In this document: positions 18,000 through 35,362 of the stretch, piece by piece
Layout: every line of letters begins with the position of its first letter
Numbering within the stretch: the stretch's first letter is position 1
Source of the DNA: Piromyces finnis
Taxonomy: Eukaryota; Neocallimastigomycota; Neocallimastigomycetes; Neocallimastigales; Neocallimastigaceae
NCBI GenBank assembly: GCA_002104945.1
Contig: MCFH01000010.1
Coordinates: 1,139,966-1,203,965, forward strand
Length of the DNA stretch: 64,000 nucleotides
Direction of reading: 5' to 3'
The notes under the pieces: model-generated
Seen by the model: the letters and a program-made list of their open reading frames with translations, nothing else
Told to the model about the DNA's origin: nothing
Databases searched by the model: none
Translations under genes and position numbers: made by a program

Positions 18000-20900
18000 A
18001 TTTGTTTTATAGGAAAAATGCGTTTTACATTAAATTTTATTAAAAGTTAACTTAAAGAATCGTACTCATTAAAATTTTGATTATTTTTTTTTAAATTTAA
18101 TTTATTAAAAATTACCAAAAGTAATTTTCTTACATTATTCTTTTTCATTAAATATTATGAAAAAATCAAAAATTATAACAAAGTCAATCATAAAAATCCA
18201 AAATTTAAGTAACAAAAGATGAAAAGTGAAATACGTTAAAGCTATTGGTATTTTTATATTTAATGAAGATAATGGGTTTATTTTATTTCGGGATTGAATG
18301 AAAAAAATATTTTATTTAGTACAGTTAAATGGATTACTTATATTAAAACAAACTTAGACAATTACATTATATCCACAATAATTATTTATTATTATATTTA
18401 TCATATGATATACATTTTCCATTTATTTTATTTCTATATAATTTTATTATGATCATTAAACTATCTTTGCATTTGAATTTTTATGATATAAGAATGTAAA
18501 GATAAATAATATTTATTCTATTTATAATTTTAGTATATATTTATATTATGAAATATTAAATGCAATACTTTGATTCCTTATTTATAAAAATAATAAGAAA
18601 CAAATTTATTTAAATAGAATTATAATATTTTCTTATACATTTATAATATTATAAAATGTTATAGCATAAATACTGAAATTAAACGTAATACAAGTAATGC
18701 ATAATAAAAGCATAAAAGCCTTATATACTTATAAATTTTAAAATAATTTTTAATGGTTAAAAATTATAATTTAATGATTGAAACCTTCTAATTATAATTG
18801 AAGGCTTGGAATCAATTCTTGAATAATGTCAAAAAAAAAAAATATATATATATATATTATTATTAACATTTGTGATATTTAATAATTTTATGGCAATATA
18901 TATATATTAAATAATATTAAATTAAAATTAATTGGAATAAGGAAATAATTAATTATTTATATAGTTTCATTTTCATTTTTATTATTATTTCCCTTAAAAA
19001 TCTAAAATTGCAGCAGAAATATACCATATAACGTTATTCATATTGTAATAAATATGTTTTAAAGTTTTAAAATATAATAAAGTATAAGAATTTTTAATAA
19101 TGATGTTTAATTTTTTTTTTTTATATATGGCTCAATAAATAAAATTTTAATTATAATATTTATATAAAATGTTAATAAAATCTGTTTTTATAGTTATAAT
19201 TTTTTTTTTCTTTTTTCTTTTTGGCATATTGTTCTTGGTTAAGGCATTTGTAAAATTTATATATATATCAAATCTCCTCAAAATTATTTTTGTTTGAGTA
19301 TTAAAGTTTTTACCAATATATATGAAATACTATTTAGTTGGATTAAATATTTTTTCTTATAATTAACGAGCTAACTTTTCCAATAAGAAATACTATAACT
19401 TAAATTAGTAGTGATGCTATATATATTTTTAAAGAAAAAACAAATTAATTTAATGTTTATATGTATTTATTTAGTTTTTTACAATAAAAGCTTTGGGAAT
19501 CGAACAGCATTTTATTGTCACCCATGAACTCATAAGGATGTTAAAGACCTTTTTGGTTTTTTTTATTATCTTATTTGAGCTTGTACCTTAACATATAGAA
19601 TAAAACTATAATAAGAGAGAAAATCCTCTTGCACAAATTAACAATTATAAATAATAATAATTTTAATTTTTATTAGTAATTCTGTTAATATGAACTAAGC
19701 AAAGAAAAAAATTTAACTTTTATTAGTAATTAATTATTATTTTTATATTTTTATTTTTTATTCTATTTTATTAGTTACATTTTAAATAATGTAAATATTT
19801 TTTCATAAATAAATTAAGAAATTAATATGTACTTAATATGTACTAAGTGCTTAGTTCATATTTTTTTCCACATGTTTACAAAAAAATTATTTTGTTTATT
19901 TAATAATTCCTTTTATTTTACAGAATTTTTTTTTTTAAATATATTAATAATTTTTTATATATATATATATTAAAAATTATTTTTTTTGAAACCAATAATA
20001 TAGATATAATCTAAAATTTCTATTTAAAAAAAAAAAAAAACTATTTATTTATTATTATATCATAATTATAATGTATAATTATTTTTTATATTTATTTGAG
20101 TGTTTTATTTATTTTTAGACTTAAAACATATATATTATTATAACAAACCGGTAATATATAATACAGAAATATTGAACAATTTAAAAATGAAGGTGATTAT
20201 ATAATATTAATATTTAGATTTCAATAAATCAAATAATTAAGTATTTTAACCAATAAATCTCATTTGAAATTAGATAATATAAATTTAATAATTTATTATA
20301 TTTAATATAATTTTTTTTTTTTTTTTTTTTGATTTAAGGACAACGAAAATTTTAATTTTTTTTTTTATTTGATATTTTAATTATTTTTATTTTGAGAATA
20401 ATATTTTATGTATATTATTTATTAATAATGTATTACAAATAATATATTATTTAATTTATATTTTTTTATACAATCATTTAATAAATATATTTTAGTATGT
20501 AATTTTTTAGATATTTTTTATTAAAAAAAAAAGAAATCGAATCTTTTACATTTAAGATATTTCCAAAAATAAATATATTATTCTTATTATGCAATAATAT
20601 TTATTATATATATTCCTAAAGAAAAGGATCATTACTCATAATATAACTTAATTGTTAAATAATAATATAATTTTATTTTTGCAATTTTTTTAATTGTTTT
20701 TGTCAATTAAAAAATTTAATTATAAGAAAGGAAAAAAAATATATAAAATTTATAATATATACTCATATACGATAAAATTTAGTATTTTATAAATATATAA
20801 ATATATATATTTATATAGAATTTAATTTGCAAAGTGAATTAAAATCACTTTTGAGAATTACAGTATATATATATTTATAAAAACAATTTGATTAAGGAAA

Positions 20901-21008
20901 AAACAATGAATTTAATTTAAGAGAAATTAAAGATTATTTTATTTAAAGACTTTACTTTTTTTTTTTTTCCTTTTTCCCTCATCTCCTTATTATATTATTG
21001 TAATTATT
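18000..21008. other. AT-rich intergenic DNA
   Basis: No gene recognised. A slightly GC-richer patch at about 19490-19560 contains a B-box-like string on the minus strand, but it does not fold as a tRNA. Otherwise homopolymers and A/T runs. Confidence 0.55.
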
Positions 21009-25190
<4,182 letters not shown>

Positions 25191-26625
25191 TCAAAATAGT
25201 TATCAGATTATTATTGTTTTATTATCGTTAATCCTATTAATATTCTTTTTAAATAATATTTAAATCAGTAAATTATTATGTAATAAATAAATTATGTTTT
25301 AAATTTATAATTTTATATTTTATTTATTTTTATTTTTATTTTATTTTTAAATGAGTTAAAGACTTAGAAACAAGTTAATAATAATATTCTCTAGTTTAAT
25401 TCAAATTAAAGTTTTTATTTACTTTTTTTTTTAATTACATATTTCTTTTATATACCAATGTAATATTTTTATAATTTCATATAGTTATTATAAGTTAATA
25501 TAATTATGCAAACAAAGAAAAACAAGAAAAAACAAAAGCAAAAACCAAAAATAAAAGTAAAATAAAATTATATACCAAATTAATAATATATCATTTGTTC
25601 ATTTAGCTATATAACTAATAACTAAAAAAAAGGGATAATTAATAATATAAATTTACTGTACTTTTTTTTTTTTTTTTTTTTTTTTTTTATATTAATAGTA
25701 TAATAAATTAATTATTTATAATATTTATTCTAATTTATCCCAAATTTTTGAGATTTTAGCCAGACTTTTTAACCAGACTTTTTTCGTTTTTTATTTTATT
25801 TATCAAGTTCAAGTTTAGCTTTTAATTTCACTTTGGGCCCTTACTATTAAAAATACTTTATTCTATTCTAATAGTGAGTTAGAAATAGTAAAAATAGCTG
25901 AAGTAAGCGCTATATTTTCCTATTAAATTAGTATATTTATACCCAAGCATTAATTATATTGTATTTCTTTTTTCCTATTCTGATATTTTCACCAATTAAT
26001 ATAGATTATTTTTATGTAGAAGGATTTTAACTTCAAATAATATAAATATTTATTAATAATTTTATTATATTTCAATATTTCTCTTCTACTTTAAAACGTC
26101 TAGTCTTTAGTCTTGAACTTTATACACCTAACTAAAACAAGAAATTTTTTTAATAATAAATTCACTAGTACAACCAGAATATATAGATATAGATATATTT
26201 TTTTTTCATTATTACTCTTACATTACATATTTTTGTATTTACATTTTCATTGCATTTTTTTTATATTGTAGATATAATTAATATTATAGTAAAATTATAT
26301 AAATTAAATATTAGAAAAATTGTTAATATTACAATATGTTCAATGTACATATGCACATATATCAATATATTATGATTTATATATTCAATTTTTTTTTTTT
26401 TTTTTTTTTTTTTACATAAAAAAAAAATAAAAAATAATATAAAATGTTAATTTAGAATTTAGTATTTTCAAAGACATTTATAAATATCAGTATATATATA
26501 TATATATAATATTTTATATAGTTATTTTAGTATTAAAAGTATATTAATTATAAGGGGAATATTATAAATAAATAATAATAAAAATAAAAAAATAAAATTA
26601 TTCAAAATAAATTAAAACATTCTGT

Positions 26626-26659
<34 letters not shown>

Positions 26660-26660
26660 A
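25191..26660. other. Intergenic DNA with a dispersed-repeat fragment
   Basis: No gene. About 25757-25785 contains TTTTAGCCAGA and TTTAACCAGACTT, which recur at 41677-41730 and mark a dispersed repeat. A run of 27 A residues (26630-26656) ends four bases before the next start codon. Confidence 0.6.
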
Positions 26661-28466
26661 ATGGACCAAACTAATTCTACAATTGATAATGATGCTGCAG
26701 CATCTAGTTCAACTAAAATTAATTTACCACAATTAACTGATGAAAGAAAACAAGAAATTAGGAAAAAATTATTAGAACGTCAAAGACAAGCAAGATTAAA
26801 AAATTCTAGTATAAATGCTGGTTCAACCAATTCAACATCTGCTTCATCATCATCTTCAAATATTACATCAAACTCAATAAATTCTAATACAACTAACATA
26901 TCATCTAATAATAATAATGTAATAAATGATTCAAATGAAAAAGAAAAGGAAAAAGAAAATGAAAAACCACCAAATCAAGAAATGATAAAAAAAGCAATAG
27001 CATTTTTAAGTTCACCAAAAGTTCAAGGTTCTCCTACTTCAAGAAAACATTCATTTTTATTATCTAAAGGTTGTACTAAAAAGGAAATTGAATTAGCTGA
27101 AAAAGAAATTGAAGAAAAAAGTTTATATTCAAGGTAATTATTAAATATTAGCATATTCATTGTTATTTTAATTATTTTGCTGTTTTCGTTTTTAAAATTA
27201 AATTAAATTTTATTTTAAAAAATGAAATTGGAATTTAAATATACATGTTTAAAACTATTTTTTAAAATATCTATATAAAAATTATATATATATTTAAATT
27301 TCTTATTAATTTAAAATATTGAATCGTTTAACTATGATAAGTGCCCAATCATTAACATCACCACCAGCTTCATCAACATCTAGTACAAATGTATCTCAAG
27401 GACAAGCACCACCTCCATTACCACCAAGAAACTATCAACAACAAAATATTCAAGTTATTTACCGTAATCCACCATTAACTCGGATACAAAAAGTAAGACG
27501 TGGATTGTTAATTATTTTATTTAGTGCTTCAATTTTGAAGGGTATTTCTATTATAGTAAAGGTAGTTTTTTTTTTTTTAATTTTTTTTAAATATAATTTT
27601 GAAAAAAAAATAATTGTTAAGATACAGTCATACTAATGCATATAATTTAATTTGTTTTCATGGTATTTTATTCATTATTTATTTAATTAACAAAATAATA
27701 GAAGGAAATTATGAAACCACTTAGAGAACTTTATCTTCAATATTCAAAATATTTAAAAACAAGAAATAATATATTAAATACATACATGCTTCAAATTGTC
27801 GAATATTGTAAATTATTTATTAACGACAAAACTAAGGATAAGGTTAAGCAAGTAAAAACAATTGAAGAAATTAATAAAGAAAAAGAAACAGAAAAAACCG
27901 AAAAAGAAAGTGAAGAAAATGAAGTTGAAGAAGAATCTTCAGTGGAAAAGGAAAAGAAATCAGGTCAAAGAAAAGCTATTAAATTAAAAATCCACAGAAA
28001 GAAGGAAGTTGACAATGAAATAGTAGATGAAGAAACTCAACTTGTTAAAAAAGACTCATCAGAAGTAAGAACTCTTTCTGCTGCCGTTCAGGATTATATC
28101 GATTGTACAAATAGTTTTGAAACCAATTGCAAAGATGCTGTTGACACATATACTTATGATATCGAAAGAAATAGTGATCTTTTCAGTGGTTCTCTTGGTC
28201 AAACAATGAAACTTTCCAGTGAAGTATATCAAATGGTTTCACGAGAAGTTTATTATAATTCGGCAAATTCATCTTTTTATATGGATTCCTATCAAGCTTC
28301 TAATGAAGATGAAGGACCTGTCTCACTTTATTCTCGTGTCAATAACATTAAGAGTGAAATTCGTAGATTAAAAGGTATGCTCTTGAACCATAGAAATTTC
28401 CCAAAATACAAGCAAAGAGCTTTAGTTAATGTTACCTCTAATACTGCCGCTTCATCATCGTCATAA
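26661..28466 (+). CDS. PEX14: PEX14-like peroxin (peroxisomal docking protein)
   Basis: PEX14 sits in the peroxisomal membrane and docks the cargo receptor PEX5. Exons 26661-27133, 27342-27561 and 27702-28466 join in phase to give 485 residues. Residues about 105-152 (EMIKKAIAFLSSPKV, then SFLLSKGCTKKEIELA) match the N-terminal PEX14 domain: two helices around 'FL..P.V' and a 'FL..KG.T..EI..A' motif. A Pro-rich PPPLPPR (about 181-187) could bind an SH3 domain such as that of PEX13. Then comes a hydrophobic segment with flanking Arg (RRGLLIILFSASILKGI, about 210-227), then a long charged, probably coiled-coil region (about 230-330). This domain order is that of PEX14. The C-terminus is Ser-rich. 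The 5' leader is almost pure A. Doubt remains because anaerobic fungi are not generally described as having ordinary peroxisomes; a relocated function is possible. Confidence 0.72.
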
Positions 28467-31421
28467 TTTTTTTTTACTATAAAGAAAACAAGATAAAAAA
28501 TAATACATAAATAAAATTTCAATTAAATTATTATTAAAGAATATAAATAATAAAAATAATTACAATAATAAATATAATAAAAATAAAACAAATAAATAAT
28601 AACGAATAAATACTATAGGGAATTTTAATAAAACCTATGGTATTCATATAGAAATCATTTTTTTTAATTATTAATTATCGTTAGTAGTAAAAAAATAAAA
28701 TAAATAAGTAAATAAAAAAAAATAAAATAATAGAATAAATAAAATTAAAGATAATTCATTTATTTAAAAAAGAAAAAAAAAAAAATTTATATAAATATAC
28801 TTCTTTTTATATATATATATATAGTATTGTGTAAATTTGTATTACGGAAGAAAAAAAAAATTAAACATAATATTTACATTTTTATAAATTTTAAAACATT
28901 TATAATCATTTCTATTTCATTATTATTTTCTTGTTTATATATATATATAAATTTTAAATTTAAAATATTCATATCTTACTAAATTATATAAGAAAAAAAA
29001 AAAAAACAATTAAATAGTCTTTATATATATGAACAAAATATTATTTTCCATTAATAACAGTATATATAATTGGATAATAATATTTACATGACTATGTATT
29101 TAATAAAGTGAATTGCTTATTTAATATTTACATATATATATTTTCTGATGTTATTTCTTTTTATTTAAAGAACTAAATGAATACAAAATCTAAGAATATT
29201 AATAACTTTATTATAATTTATATTTTAATTAGAATTTTATATTTTAATTATGTATAGATTTATTAATAATTGATAAATTTTAAAACTATTATTTTCGATT
29301 ATCCATGTTTTAATAATTTCTATTATATATATAGACCACCTAATTTCGTCAATTATTTGAATTAAGATACTATAATATAAAAAAAGGTAAAAAAAAATAA
29401 AAAATAAAAAACAATTTTTAAAATTATTGTAAAAAAATTTTTTTGTGTGACATATTTTGTATTTTAAAGTTTTAATCATAAAATATTACCACTTTTTAAT
29501 ATGCAATTTGTAATATGTACCTTTTTATTTACCTAGTATCTAGTATATAAAATAATTATATAATTTTTATAAATTTATTCATTTGATCTATACTCTTTAT
29601 CATCTAACACTATGAGATTATATATATATATAATGAAATATATAATGCTTGTTTTTTTATAATTCTAATTATCTTAACTATTTTTAATTTCCCTACAATA
29701 CTTTCATTTTCATGCTATGTTTTATTCATTAATATATTATGCAAAGAAGCTCTTTAATTAATAAATATTGATTTATGTTCAATTCATAGATGAAATAAAA
29801 GAATAAAATGAATATAATAGTTTTTATGTTAAAAGTTCATTATTATGTAATAAAGAATATTTACAATTTAATCTCTTATTTTATTAAAACTTTATATATT
29901 ATTGTGCACATTTGTATCAATCGCTTTTCAATAATAATATAAATTTTATTAATTATATAAATGAATAATGAATGAAAAAAAATATATTTTTTACTATTGA
30001 ATCTTGGATTTTGATTTATTCATTGGTTATAGAAATTAATATATTAAATAATATTATAATTAGAAAAGAATTTAATTATATACAAAAATAGAAATTATTA
30101 ATTATTTAATATTTTAAATAAATTGAAGGTGTATATTTTATTATTAAATTTTTATATTAATAAAATATTTTGTATATGTTAATTATTATATTTATCTTAA
30201 TATTTTTTATTATTAAATAATGTATAATACATTTTTATTATACTGTTAAAGTATTATTACATATTTTTTAACTGTAATTATCAAAAAGTTGAATAATACA
30301 AAATTTTCTTTATATAGAGGTTTTTTTTTTTTTCTTATTTAGTTGAGTCAATCTTAAGAATTTTAATTAAATATTTAATTAAAAAAAAAAAGGTAATACA
30401 ATTTTGGTTTGAAAAAAATACTATATACATTAATTAAATTGAAATTTAATGAATAAATAACTAATAAATAGATAAATAATTAAAATATATATAATATTAA
30501 TTAGTCAATATATAAAAATAAATCAATAAGTATAATAAATTAAAATTTTTACATTCTCTAAATATAGTAATATTAATATATAACGAAAAAAAAAATTAAA
30601 AAATAAAAATTAAAACAACATGAAACGAAAATAAAAAAACTAATTTGTGTTTAATATATTATCCTAACCTTATCACCTAAAATTTAGAATGAGTTATTAT
30701 GTTAAAGGTCAGCTATCGAGATTACTTAGTTTTTCTCGAGTTTTTCTCGAGTTTTTTTTTTTTTTTTTTAAAAAAAAATCAGGATACTTCCAAGAAAAAA
30801 ATTACACATTGAATAATCAATGATATCTTAAAAAAAGTGTAAAATTTATTGTTTATAAAACAAAATTAAAGTTTAACTTTTTCTTAATAGTATAAAAATT
30901 AGTATTTTAACAAAATAAAATATATTAAATATCTTAGTATAGACATTCAGTTATACATATAAAAATTTTTATATAGATAGTATAGCTTAATCAAAATTAT
31001 TTAGTATCCTACATTTTTCAATGATAAAAGTAGTATAATAATAATAATTCTTTTTTAAAAAATTGAAAGTTAGAATATTTAGTTATGCTTTTTAATTTTA
31101 ATATTGTATATACTTTTTTTTTCTATAATTCTAATCTTTTATAATGAAGTATAAATTAGAATATTTAGTTTAAAGTTAATAGAGTTTTTTAATTAAACTA
31201 TTTAATTAATTTTTACTTTCCATAAATAAAATAAAAAAAAAAAGGTATTACAAGCATTTAATTAAATTAATCTTTTTTTTTTATAATTTAAAATCTTAAT
31301 GTCCTACCTAATAACTTAATATAAAAATTAAAGTAGATTAATTCGAAATAAAAAATATTTTTTTTTTACTATACTATTAAATCTTAAAGTAATTAATGTA
31401 TAAAAATTTAATTTATTAATT

Positions 31422-31459
<38 letters not shown>

Positions 31460-34253
31460 CTAAACCCCGAAAACACTATAATAATTTTATTCGATAGTTT
31501 ATAATTATGAAATTTTTTATTCAATATACTTTGTTATATTTAAATTAAATAGTATGATTAAAATAAGACTAATTATTAATTTATATTTTTTCATGATTTA
31601 ATAAATAAAGTTCTATTAGTTGTTTCGAGCTACTTGTAAATATTGTAGTAGATTGTGGTATTGATTTAGGGTTAGTATATATTTTAAAAAAAGATTATGA
31701 GAAGTTATAATTGTTATATTTTGTTATTATATTTATCTGTTTATTTATATATTATTTTAATTAAAAATAAAATATCAATATCAATATAATAATGGAAAAT
31801 ATTAACATATATAAATAAAGATTAAATAATCTATGATATACTTTTTTTTTCTTTTTATTAAATTCATAAACTTTATAAACTTTAATTAATTTAAGTAATA
31901 ATATTAAAAAGTTTCTGTCAATATTTAATAAATGCAATACTCTTTTAGTAAGAAATATATTAAATATATTATTATTATTTTAAAGTTAAACAACTAAACT
32001 ATTTTCTCCTATTTTTTTTTTTTTAATTTTTATTACTATTAAAAAATGTATGTTCTAATTTTAAATTGAATAAACTTTTATAGATATCATAAATATAAAT
32101 GATAAATGTATATATTTTTATATAATTTAACTATAGTAATTATCCAAATTAGTCTTCTTTTATTTATCAAAATACATTAAATATATACAAATGTTATTAA
32201 CATACCACTAAAAAAAGGAAATTATTTTTATTAATTAAAATTTTATATATCAATATATCAATATTTAGAAAAATGTTAAATGAACATTTCTTTTTATAAC
32301 TTTTCTATTTATTAAAATAATGAAAATTAGTTAATATTAAAATTAAATCATATATAACTAATATTTTAATTTGTTTTATCCATAGATAATAAATGTAATA
32401 GATTATTAATATATAAATTGAAATGCTTTATAATTTTGATAAATAATATTCGTTAAAATTTAATAATGAAGAAAGGATCTTATTAAATATGCTTCTATAG
32501 CAGTGATTATTTAATTTTCTAGATATGACTATTATATTGAGCAATTATATGTCATGTATTTTAAATTTTTATAAAAGAAAAATATTTTAATAATTTTTTT
32601 TATTAATTGTTAATTCAGTTTTTATATATTAAAGTATTTCTTCTAATCCATAGTTACTTGTATATCTTATATATTGAAAATATATATATTGATCTTTTAT
32701 ACTTTTAGAAGATATAATCGAAAGCTTATTTTTAATCATGATAATTTTTTTTTTTAAAAATTAAATTTGAAAAATTATATTTATTTAAATAGTGAAAGAT
32801 ATAAAAATAGATTATTAATATTATTTTTATTTATGTAGTACAACTTGAAAAATATAAATATTAAAAAAAATATATATTTTATTGTTAAAATAAGAAAGGA
32901 GTTATTATTGAAACATATTACATATGGCACGTTCTTTTTTTTTTTTTTTTTTTTTTTAAAATTAACTATTAATAAATTTATGGAAATAAAGAAATAATTA
33001 TATTTTTTATTGAATTTTTATTAGATTATTGTAAAAGTAACATTTATAAAACAACTTAATAATATATATAATGATTGAAATAATGATACTAAATTTATAT
33101 TTTTCTTTCAAAGTATATTAATTTATTTTAAATAATATTAATATTACTATTTTTGACATTTATTAATCTTAAACGATTAATTATTTAATAAATATATGAT
33201 TTATTAAATAAAGTATTAATTATTTATTTAACAAAAAATAATGAAAAGATACCTGACGAATGTATCATTTAATATTTTATCGATTTAAGCATAATAAATT
33301 TTAATATTATTATAACTATTCTATTATATAATGATATAATGTATGCCAAATAATGTCAACAAAATATATAGATATATATAATATTATTATCTATATAGTT
33401 AGCAATCAAATAGCCTTGATATTTTCACTACTTTTTAATTTGTAGTATCTGAAAGGAAAGAAATGAAGAAAGTTTAAGTCATCATAAAAATAATAATTAA
33501 TTAAAATAATATATAGTTTTGTATACTTTATTTTTTTTTGGTACTATTATTTTATTATATGGTATATGATTAATTTCATATATTATAATACATTATTTTT
33601 TACGACTCTTAAAATAATTTATTTTAATTAATTTTTATTAGTATGTTGAATACCATTGATAATATATAGAAACATATTGAATTTTTTAATTAAAATTTAA
33701 ATTTAAATATTATAGTATTATTTTTAATATATTATTATATAGATAATACATTTTTTGTGAATATATAAAGTTTATTTAATATATTATCCATTTGATTTTA
33801 TTATTTTTTATATTATAGCTTATTTTTTTAATACTTCCCTTTTTTATTTTCATATTAATTTATGCTAATTCTTTAAATTTTATATATAATAAAATCAATT
33901 GTAATATACGAAAGTTTGGAAGATTTTAATCAAACCATAATAGTAAATAATATAAAATTTCGAGTCTTTTTTAATATGAACTTTTTATTTTTTAAAGTGC
34001 TAAAGCAACAAAAATAGTATATATAATAATAATTAATTCTTAATATATATAAACAATATCTTTATTCATATATTGACTTATTTTATAATATAGAAATTTA
34101 AAATTGAAATTAATATGAATGAAAATATTTAATTAGAAAATCTTATTAAAAATTAGATATATTTAATTACCAAAGGTTATTAACAATATTAATTACAAAA
34201 ATGTTAATTAATTATTATTATTATTTTCATTATATAGTTTAAAACAATAATTA

Positions 34254-34339
<86 letters not shown>

Positions 34340-35362
34340 TCTACAAATACTATTTTAATAGTATGTATAAAAAATTAAAAAAAAAAAAAATGTAAATTCA
34401 CTTGGATATATTAAAATTAATTATAATAATAATCTATTAAGCAGAAAACTTTATTAATTAATAAATTAGTTAAAATTATCTTTTAAAAATCAATGACTAT
34501 AAAATAGAGAAATTTTCACTTTTTTTTCTTTTCTTTTTTTTTTTTTTTAATTACTTATCAAGTTAAGCATTTTAAAGCTATTTAAAATATATTTTCATTT
34601 GAAATAATTAAAAATAAGATTTATTAGTTAATATTATTTTATTAAAAGTAGTTATATATAAGTTGTCATAAGCAAGTTATATATTATCATAAAATAAAAG
34701 TTTAATTACCTATAAATATAATTTTTGCTAAAGTAAATTTCACTTCTTTTTTTTTTTTTTTAAAAGAGAGAGACTAATAGTCGATATTAAGTAAAAAATT
34801 TTATTCATTAACAAATATTTAATATTAACTACGAATAATTGATATAAAAGATTAAAATATTATTATTAATAATTGCAATGAAAAGGAAATATATATAAAA
34901 TATAGTAATTTAAAATATATAATATTGATAAAAATAATATCTGTATAATTAATATTTATTAAATAGTAAAATAAGTAATATTTATAAACAAATAAAATAT
35001 AAAAATTTTATAATTTTGTTATGATATAAATTTACTTCTTTTAAACATTTACATAATAATAATCACTCTATTAATTTCAATAATAAGAATTTTTTTTTTA
35101 CTTTTATTAAAGTTAAATATAGCATTTTAATTGTAAATAATTAAAACATTTCATAATAATAATAACAAAAATAATAAAAGAAATAGATATTTCTAAATAA
35201 AAGAGTAAATATTATTTCTTTATATATATGTATATAATTGATATTTATTAAAATAAAAAAAATATTTCAAGAACGTAAAGCTTTTTAAAGCAACATTTTT
35301 AAAAGTAAGGAAAAAATTAATATACCAATAAACTAATACCAAAACAAATATTTAAATAAATA
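28467..35362. other. Large gene-free AT-rich region
   Basis: Almost 7 kb without a supportable gene. The only predicted frame (29237-29479, minus) is Ile/Phe/Tyr-rich and looks like translated AT-rich DNA. Homopolymers are common (for example T run at about 31425-31454). A small patch at 30720-30752 repeats TTTTTCTCGAG. An (AAT)n tract lies at 34252-34335. Confidence 0.6.
34252..34335. repeat. (AAT)n microsatellite, about 28 units
   Basis: Uninterrupted AAT/ATA repeat in intergenic DNA about 1 kb upstream of the RRM gene. Confidence 0.95.

Noticed and set aside
19490-19560. tRNA-like sequence on the minus strand with TGTTCGATTCC (B-box-like)
   Set aside because: A-box-like and B-box-like strings are too close together, and no T-stem or acceptor stem pairs; not a cloverleaf.
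29237-29479. 80-codon Phe/Ile/Tyr-rich minus-strand frame
   Set aside because: Composition is that of translated AT-rich non-coding DNA, with no motif or neighbouring exon.
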